Origin: Oscillospiraceae bacterium
GTDB taxonomy: Bacteria > Bacillota > Clostridia > Oscillospirales > QAMX01
Length of the DNA: 5,390 nucleotides
Reading direction: 5' to 3'
NCBI GenBank assembly: GCA_902772625.1
Contig: CACYBP010000028.1
Coordinates: forward strand, 1-5,390
This document shows positions 1-5,390 of this stretch, piece after piece; position 1 is the stretch's first letter, and each line of letters starts with the position of its first letter. A program made the translations under genes and the position numbers. The notes below the pieces were generated by a model that saw only the letters and a list, made by a program, of their open reading frames with translations, searched no databases and was not told the DNA's origin.

Positions 1-329
1 CCCTCGGCCGTCTCGTCGCCCTCCTCGAAAAACTCATGGTCGGTGGTGGCCCGGGGATTGTTGCCGCCGGCTCCGTTGATCAGAAGCGTGCAGGCGCCCA
101 GATCCTGAAGCACCTCTTCATGCACCTTCTCCAGATTTTCCTTATTGAGGACGTCGGCCTTGTAGGCGCGGGCTTCCCCGCCGTCGGCGACGATCTCCGA
201 GGCGACCTTTTTTGCGGCCTCCCCGTTCAGATCCAGAAGCGCCACTGCGTAGTTTTTCTTCGCCATGGCCTTCGCGAACATGGAGCAGAGGACGCCCCCT
301 GCGCCGGTGATAACGGCAACGTCTTTCAT
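1..329 (-). CDS. SDR family oxidoreductase, fructuronate reductase (D-mannonate oxidoreductase)-like, N-terminal part
   Basis: Partial gene reading leftward; the ATG is the complement of 327-329 and 109 full codons are present before the window edge. The N-terminus is a Rossmann fold: MKDVAVITGAGGVLCSMFAK has the first beta strand and glycine-rich loop at residues 8-12, and an acidic residue at the end of the second strand (LLDLN, D33) suggests NAD(H) preference. NGAGGNNPRATT at 85-96 is the SDR NNAG-type motif in the form I associate with the SDR-type mannonate oxidoreductases of Firmicutes (YjmF/UxuB function: fructuronate + NADH to mannonate in hexuronate breakdown). The third glycine of the classic TGxxxGxG loop is a cysteine (C15). 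The catalytic Ser-Tyr-Lys residues lie beyond the edge and cannot be checked. The leader has AAAGGA about 13 bases before the ATG, and a strong promoter lies upstream. SDR membership is secure; the substrate is inferred from resemblance. Confidence 0.85.
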   Translation of the reverse strand, partial: MKDVAVITGAGGVLCSMFAKAMAKKNYAVALLDLNGEAAKKVASEIVADGGEARAYKADVLNKENLEKVHEEVLQDLGACTLLINGAGGNNPRATTDHEFFEEGDETAE

Positions 330-377
330 CTTTATACGCCGTTCCTTTCCCTGTATTCCCGCCGGAGTTCGCCTCCT

Positions 378-406
378 ATTGTATCACGGCGGTTTCGCCT
401 TGTCAA
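378..406 (-). promoter_or_regulatory. Sigma-A promoter for the leftward SDR gene
   Basis: Read on the minus strand there is a perfect -35 box TTGACA (complement of 401-406), a 17-base spacer and a -10 box TACAAT (complement of 378-383) preceded by TGA, i.e. an extended -10. Transcription would begin near 371, giving a leader of about 42 bases before the ATG at 329. The spacer contains a short dyad GGCG-AAAC-CGCC (388-399) that could be part of an operator, though it is only 4 bp per arm. Confidence 0.8.
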
Positions 407-431
407 ATCCTTCCTTTCGTCCCGGGAACGG

Positions 432-460
432 TTGAAAAGCGGCGCGCGATATGATAAAAT
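432..460 (+). promoter_or_regulatory. Sigma-A promoter for the tsaE-tsaB-rpiB-methyltransferase operon
   Basis: TTGAAA (432-437), a 17-base spacer and TAAAAT (455-460), with TGA directly before the -10 (extended -10). Each hexamer has one mismatch to consensus. Transcription would start near 467-468. This matters for gene calling: the only in-frame ATG upstream of tsaE (459-461) overlaps the -10 box and therefore would not be in the transcript. The promoter is back to back with the SDR promoter, with 25 bases between the two -35 boxes. Confidence 0.75.
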
Positions 461-478
461 GTCCTTCGGGCAGGAGCT

Positions 479-516
479 TCCGCCGCCTTTTCCGGCGGAT
501 CCGCGCCCCGGAAAGG
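479..516 (+). promoter_or_regulatory. Structured leader of tsaE with two exclusive hairpins
   Basis: Hairpin A pairs TCCGCCG (479-485) with CGGCGGA (493-499) around a 7-base loop. The stretch CCTTTTCCGG (486-495), which is the loop and part of the 3' arm of A, is also complementary to CCGGAAAGG (508-516), allowing for one bulged T; that alternative hairpin B would cover the first part of the tsaE Shine-Dalgarno site. A perfect 10-bp palindrome, GCGGATCCGC, sits at 495-504. The pairings are visible in the sequence; any regulatory role is inference, and GC-rich DNA forms such stems by chance fairly easily. Confidence 0.35.
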
Positions 517-519
517 AGG
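511..519 (+). promoter_or_regulatory. Ribosome binding site of tsaE (decides a CTG start)
   Basis: GAAAGGAGG is a near-perfect Shine-Dalgarno sequence. It lies 8 bases before the CTG at 528 and has no ATG, GTG or TTG in the tsaE frame at workable distance downstream, so it fixes the start at CTG. Confidence 0.75.
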
Positions 520-527
520 TCGGAATC

Positions 528-1007
528 CTGAAGACCTTTATCTCCTCCGGCGCCGAAGAGACCCTTCGGTTTGCCGAAACGCTTGCCCGGAGCTTTCAGG
601 GCGGCGAAACGGTCCTGCTCTCCGGAGATCTCGGAGCGGGCAAGACGGTTTTTGCCGCGGGGCTTGCCAAAGGGCTCGGCGTCGCCTCCCGCGTCACAAG
701 CCCGACTTTTACCGTATTGAACGAATACCATTCCGGGAGGCTTCCCTTTTTTCATTTCGATCTCTACCGGATCGCAAGCGAAGCCGAGCTGGACGAGCTC
801 GGCCTTGACGACGCCCTCTCCTCCGGCGGCGTCACCGCGGTGGAATGGAGCGAGAACGCCCTTTCCGCCTTTCCTTCCGACGCGATCCGCGTCCGGATCC
901 GCCTTCTGGGGGAAGACCGGCGGGAGATCACCCTGCTTTCCGGAGAGGAAAGCGAAGAATCAGACACCGAAAGCGAGGGCGAAAGCCTTGAATCTTCTTG
1001 CCGTTGA
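528..1007 (+). CDS. tsaE: tRNA t6A37 biosynthesis ATPase TsaE, CTG start
   Basis: P-loop ATPase that works with TsaB and TsaD in adding the threonylcarbamoyl group to A37 of ANN-decoding tRNAs; cytoplasmic. From a CTG start the protein is 159 residues, the usual TsaE length. It begins [20 protein letters not shown], has the Walker A motif GDLGAGKT at 33-40, the VTSPTF segment at 56-61, HFDLYR at 76-81 and VEWSE at 105-109, all family hallmarks. The CTG is chosen because it lies 8 bases after a strong Shine-Dalgarno, because the N-terminus then matches the family, and because the upstream in-frame ATG (459) lies inside the -10 box. The last 20 or so residues (from about 138) are an unusual Ser/Glu-rich acidic tail, whose coding sequence also holds the start signals of tsaB. 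The stop overlaps tsaB by 20 bases, suggesting translational coupling. Confidence 0.93.
   Translation: MKTFISSGAEETLRFAETLARSFQGGETVLLSGDLGAGKTVFAAGLAKGLGVASRVTSPTFTVLNEYHSGRLPFFHFDLYRIASEAELDELGLDDALSSGGVTAVEWSENALSAFPSDAIRVRIRLLGEDRREITLLSGEESEESDTESEGESLESSCR
975..979 (+). promoter_or_regulatory. Ribosome binding site of tsaB (decides a TTG start)
   Basis: GAGGG lies inside the 3' end of tsaE, 8 bases before TTG at 988. No ATG or GTG in the tsaB frame fits the known N-terminus of the family, so this site supports the TTG start. Confidence 0.55.
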
Positions 1008-1665
1008 GACCTCCTCCTCCGCCTGCTCCGCCACCGCGGCGCGGGACGGAGTCCTGTTCCGCTCTTTCGTCGCGAGCGCCGGCACCCACAGCGCCTCCCT
1101 CTTCCCCATGATCGCCGCCGCCCTGGAAAAGGCCGGGCTTTCGCCCGGCATGATCGACCGGTTCGCCGTGTCGGCGGGTCCCGGCTCCTTCACCGGCATC
1201 CGCATCGGCGTGGCCGCGATCAAGGGGCTGGCCTTCGCCAAGGATCCACCGTGCATCGGGATCTCCTCTCTGGAGGCCGCGGCGTGGTCGTCGGGTCACG
1301 AAGGGACGGTCTGCTCCCTGATCGACGCGAGACGCGGGAATTTCTATGCCGCGCTTTTTGAAAAGCAGGGGAACGTATATATCAGAAAAAGCGAAGACCG
1401 TCTTCTCCCCGCCGATGAGATCCTCGCGCTGCTTCCTCCGGAAGCGCGTCTCGCGGGAGACGGGGCGGCCTCCTTTATAAAGCTTTTCCCCGAAAGGAGC
1501 TTCGCTCTCCCCCGGGAGGTGCAGGATTCCGACGGGGTCGCGCGCGCCGCGCTCTCGCGGCCGCTTTCCGATTTCACCGCCGCCCGGGATCTGGAGGCGC
1601 GTTATCTGCGCCTCTCCCAGGCGGAAAAGGCTCTTGCCGAAAAGAACGGGACCGCAGCAAAATGA
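988..1665 (+). CDS. tsaB: tRNA t6A37 biosynthesis protein TsaB
   Basis: Catalytically inactive ASKHA-fold partner that binds the TsaD transferase and TsaE in the t6A37 complex. From the TTG at 988 the product is 225 residues, within the normal 220-240. It starts [20 protein letters not shown], carries the THSASLFP segment (33-40), the signature VSAGPGSFTGIRIG (61-74), DARRGNFYAALF (113-124) and ends with YLRLSQAEKA (206-215), the typical TsaB C-terminal motif. The open frame extends upstream to 805, but that extension lies entirely within tsaE and matches nothing in the family, so TTG 988 is preferred. In many Firmicutes tsaB is followed by rimI and tsaD; here neither follows and rpiB comes next. 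Confidence 0.94.
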   Translation: MNLLAVETSSSACSATAARDGVLFRSFVASAGTHSASLFPMIAAALEKAGLSPGMIDRFAVSAGPGSFTGIRIGVAAIKGLAFAKDPPCIGISSLEAAAWSSGHEGTVCSLIDARRGNFYAALFEKQGNVYIRKSEDRLLPADEILALLPPEARLAGDGAASFIKLFPERSFALPREVQDSDGVARAALSRPLSDFTAARDLEARYLRLSQAEKALAEKNGTAAK

Positions 1666-1715
1666 CCGCGGTAACAGATAAGATGAATTAAGATTAATAT
1701 AGAAAGGAAAACGCC

Positions 1716-2168
1716 ATGAAAATCGTCATCGGATGCGATCACGCCGCCCCGGAATACCGGGAAATGATCAAGGAAGAGCTTCTGGCCGCGGGACACGAGG
1801 TCGTCGACCTCGGCGTGGAAAAGGGCGAAAAGGCCGATTACCCGGATATCGCCGAAAAAGGCGCGCGTCTGGTCGCCTCCGGCGCCTGCGAAAGGGGAAT
1901 CCTGATCTGCGGCACCGGCATCGGCATGTCCATCGCCGCCAACAAGATCCCGGGGGTGCGCGCCGCGTGTTTATCCGACCCGACCTCGGCCCGGCTCTGC
2001 CGCGCCCACAACGACGCTAACGTCCTCTGCTTCGGCCAGCGCATCGTGGGAAGCGAAACGGCGAAAGAATTGGTCGCGGTCTTCCTCTCCACCCCCTTCG
2101 AGGGCGGGCGTCACGCCGGACGCGTCATGAAGATCAACGCCCTGGACGGAGAGAAGCATGGAGCTTGA
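1716..2168 (+). CDS. rpiB: Ribose-5-phosphate isomerase B (RpiB/LacAB family)
   Basis: Interconverts ribose 5-phosphate and ribulose 5-phosphate in the non-oxidative pentose phosphate pathway. The 150-residue product is the standard family length. Visible motifs are GCDHAAPEYR at the N-terminus (D8, H9), the catalytic cysteine C65 in ICGTGIGMSIAANK (64-77), RAHNDANVLCFGQR (96-109, with H98) and GGRHAGRV (130-137), with basic residues for the phosphate. AAAGGA lies 7 bases before the ATG. The gene is 50 bases after tsaB and overlaps the next gene by 11 bases, so it is most likely in the same operon. The family also contains allose-6-phosphate and galactose-6-phosphate isomerases; a lone gene with no LacA/LacB partner favours RpiB. 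Confidence 0.95.
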   Translation: MKIVIGCDHAAPEYREMIKEELLAAGHEVVDLGVEKGEKADYPDIAEKGARLVASGACERGILICGTGIGMSIAANKIPGVRAACLSDPTSARLCRAHNDANVLCFGQRIVGSETAKELVAVFLSTPFEGGRHAGRVMKINALDGEKHGA

Positions 2169-3315
2169 CCGTCTGACCTTTGCGGCCGTGAGTCTCTTCG
2201 GTCTGGAGGGCGTGACCGCCGACGAATGCCGCAGACTCGGCTTTCAGAACGTGCGCGCCGACACCGGCAAGGTTTTCTTCGAGGGGGATCTTGCCGCTTT
2301 GGCCCGCGCCAATCTCCGGCTCCGCACCGCCGAGCGCGTCCTGATCAAAATGGGAGAAGCCGACGTGAAAAGCTTTTCGGAGCTTTTCGACCTTGCGCGC
2401 GGCCTTCCCTGGGAGACCATCCTTCCCCGGGAGGCGGCCTTCCCCGTGACCGGGCATTCGCTTTCCTCGCTGCTCCACAGCGTGCCCGACTGCCAGTCCA
2501 TCGTGAAAAAAGCCGTGGCGGAGCGGCTGAAATCGGTCTACGGCGGGGAATGGCTTCCCGAGACCGGCGAGCGCTATTCGATCCGCTTTTCCTTGATGCA
2601 CGACCGGTGCGTCCTGTATCTCGACACCTCGGGTGAGGGACTTCACAAGCGCGGCTACCGCGCCAACGCCGGGATCGCGCCGCTCCGGGAAACGCTGGCC
2701 GCGGGGATCCTTCTGATCTCCCGCTACCGGGGATTTGAAAGCTTTTACGATCCCATGTGCGGCTCGGGCACCTTCCTGATCGAGGCCGCCATGATCGCCA
2801 AAAATCGCGCGCCGGGCCTTCTGCGCGCCTTCGACGCCGAAAAATGGCAGATCATGCCCGAAACGCTCTTCGCCGACGAAAGAAAAGCGGCGCTTGCTGA
2901 CGTGCGCGATCTCCCCTGCCATATCGCGGGGAGCGACATCGATCCCGATATGGTGCGCCTTGCAAAAGAAAACGCCGAAAAGGCCGGCGTCGGCGAGGAT
3001 ATCACGGTCTCCCGCCTCCCCATGAACGAGGTGAAGGCCGCCCCCGACGTGATGGTGACCAACCCTCCCTACGGCATGCGCATGGCATCAAAGAGCGAGG
3101 CGGCCGCCGCAGCCAGGGGCCTTTCGAGGCTCCGCCCCACCCGGCTTTACGTCATCACCTCCGACGAGCGGTTCGAGGAATTCTACGGCCGCCGCGCCTC
3201 CAAAAAGCGCAAGCTCTATAACGGCATGATCAAATGCGATCTCTACATGTATTTCGACGCCGTCAAAGGGACTCCGTTGGCAAAGTCCCGGCCAGACCGG
3301 CGGGGCGAAAAATGA
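2158..3315 (+). CDS. THUMP domain class I SAM-dependent RNA methyltransferase (YpsC / RlmL N-terminal type)
   Basis: The 385-residue product has an N-terminal ferredoxin-like/THUMP RNA-binding region (about 1-155) and a Rossmann methyltransferase domain (about 160-370). Family markers are GLHKRGYR (161-168), the SAM-binding DPMCGSGTFLIEAA (198-211), the acidic GSDIDP (258-263), the catalytic TNPPYG (301-306) and KKRKLYNGMIKC (349-360). Relatives (E. coli RlmL N-terminal half, B. subtilis YpsC) are associated with N2-methylation of guanine in 23S rRNA; the exact target here cannot be read from sequence. Two oddities: NPPYG is followed by MRM, where relatives as I remember them have ER-, and the next segment is alanine-rich and looks a few residues short. 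The ATG overlaps the rpiB stop region by 11 bases and has GGAGAG (2148-2153) upstream, indicating coupling to rpiB. Confidence 0.93.
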   Translation: MELDRLTFAAVSLFGLEGVTADECRRLGFQNVRADTGKVFFEGDLAALARANLRLRTAERVLIKMGEADVKSFSELFDLARGLPWETILPREAAFPVTGHSLSSLLHSVPDCQSIVKKAVAERLKSVYGGEWLPETGERYSIRFSLMHDRCVLYLDTSGEGLHKRGYRANAGIAPLRETLAAGILLISRYRGFESFYDPMCGSGTFLIEAAMIAKNRAPGLLRAFDAEKWQIMPETLFADERKAALADVRDLPCHIAGSDIDPDMVRLAKENAEKAGVGEDITVSRLPMNEVKAAPDVMVTNPPYGMRMASKSEAAAAARGLSRLRPTRLYVITSDERFEEFYGRRASKKRKLYNGMIKCDLYMYFDAVKGTPLAKSRPDRRGEK

Positions 3316-3404
3316 ATTTCCGCGATATCCCGCGAATTTGGAAGCATTTGGAAGCCAGATCAATTTAATCAGGATTTATCGCTTCTTTTCTCCCTTCCCC
3401 GCGG
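3316..3404. other. Intergenic stretch with no visible terminator
   Basis: Apart from the 10-bp tandem repeat, this AT-richer segment between the methyltransferase stop and the groES promoter has no GC-rich hairpin followed by a T run. A pyrimidine-rich tract occupies about 3381-3400. A short frame of 18 codons (3312-3368) starts at an ATG overlapping the methyltransferase stop (ATGA), but it has no recognisable product and half of its length comes from the repeat region, so I do not call it a gene. Confidence 0.5.
3336..3355 (+). repeat. Perfect 10-bp tandem duplication
   Basis: ATTTGGAAGC occurs twice with no gap (3336-3345 and 3346-3355), just after the methyltransferase stop codon. It looks like a local slippage duplication; no further copies are seen nearby. 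Confidence 0.7.
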
Positions 3405-3433
3405 TTGTATAAATGCCTCTGTTGGTTTATTAT
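3405..3433 (+). promoter_or_regulatory. Probable sigma-A promoter of groES-groEL
   Basis: TTGTAT (3405-3410), a 17-base spacer and TATTAT (3428-3433). The -10 has one mismatch to consensus, but the -35 matches only in TTG. An overlapping -10 candidate, TATAAA (3431-3436), is equally good but lacks a well-spaced -35. Either places the start of transcription at about 3440-3443, at the left edge of the CIRCE operator, which is the expected arrangement for HrcA repression. Confidence 0.55.
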
Positions 3434-3442
3434 AAAGCCAAG

Positions 3443-3469
3443 TTAGCACTCCGGCATTTTGAGTGCTAA
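3443..3469 (+). promoter_or_regulatory. CIRCE operator (HrcA binding site)
   Basis: Perfect inverted repeat TTAGCACTC (3443-3451), 9-base spacer, GAGTGCTAA (3461-3469): this is the exact CIRCE consensus. HrcA dimers bind it and repress chaperone genes until heat shock titrates GroEL, which HrcA needs to stay active. It sits 42 bases upstream of the groES ATG and just downstream of the probable -10 box. The hrcA gene itself is not in the window. Confidence 0.98.

Positions 3470-5390
<1,921 letters not shown>

Noticed and set aside
36..527. Long open frame continuing upstream of tsaE on the plus strand
   Set aside because: Most of it is antisense to the SDR gene, the rest crosses both promoters and the leader; only the part from 528 has TsaE character.
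805..987. Upstream extension of tsaB to an ATG at 805
   Set aside because: The extension lies wholly within tsaE in another frame and does not match the TsaB family; TTG at 988 has a fitting ribosome site and N-terminus.
1671..1700. Possible internal promoter before rpiB (GTAACA, 18 bases, TAATAT)
   Set aside because: Two mismatches in each hexamer and an 18-base spacer; AT-rich gaps give such matches by chance.
2134..2922. 262-codon open frame on the minus strand
   Set aside because: Antisense shadow of the methyltransferase gene in high-GC DNA; no recognisable motifs, and the plus strand carries a complete, conserved protein.
3268..3289. Inverted repeat GGGACT/AGTCCC with a 10-base loop as a terminator of the methyltransferase operon
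   Set aside because: It lies within the coding region, has only 6 bp per arm and no following T run.

Overview
The window reads as an ordinary chromosomal housekeeping region of a GC-rich, low-branching Firmicute, most likely a Clostridia/Eubacteriales member of the Oscillospiraceae type. The basis is strong AAAGGAGG-type Shine-Dalgarno sites, sigma-A promoters with extended -10 boxes, a canonical CIRCE operator in front of groES-groEL, and protein sequences (GroES, GroEL, TsaB, the YpsC/RlmL-type methyltransferase) of clostridial character. The taxon is inferred from remembered family resemblance, not from a search.

Layout. On the minus strand, 329 down to 1 is the N-terminal part of a short-chain dehydrogenase resembling the SDR-type fructuronate reductases (D-mannonate oxidoreductases); it runs off the left edge. 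A 198-base intergenic stretch (330-527) carries two back-to-back sigma-A promoters, one for the SDR gene and one for a rightward operon, followed by a structured leader. The rightward operon is tsaE (528-1007, apparently starting at a CTG codon), tsaB (988-1665, TTG start, overlapping tsaE by 20 bases), rpiB (1716-2168) and a THUMP-containing RNA methyltransferase (2158-3315, overlapping rpiB by 11 bases). A second 196-base intergenic stretch (3316-3511) holds a 10-bp tandem repeat, a probable promoter and the CIRCE element. Then come groES (3512-3796) and groEL (3817 to the right edge, missing only the last residues).

How the genes work together. TsaE and TsaB are two of the proteins needed, with TsaC/TsaC2 and TsaD, for the t6A37 modification of ANN-decoding tRNAs; the methyltransferase downstream modifies RNA, so three of the four genes in the operon serve the translation apparatus. 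RpiB (ribose-5-phosphate isomerase B) is a metabolic passenger. GroES-GroEL form the chaperonin and are under HrcA/CIRCE heat-shock control. The SDR gene belongs to hexuronate catabolism by resemblance and is separately transcribed.

I found no previously undescribed multi-gene system. The points most worth a second look are the apparent CTG start of tsaE and the leader in front of it, which can fold in two mutually exclusive ways, one of them covering the ribosome binding site. There are no tRNA or rRNA genes, CRISPR arrays, insertion sequences or phage genes that I can see.
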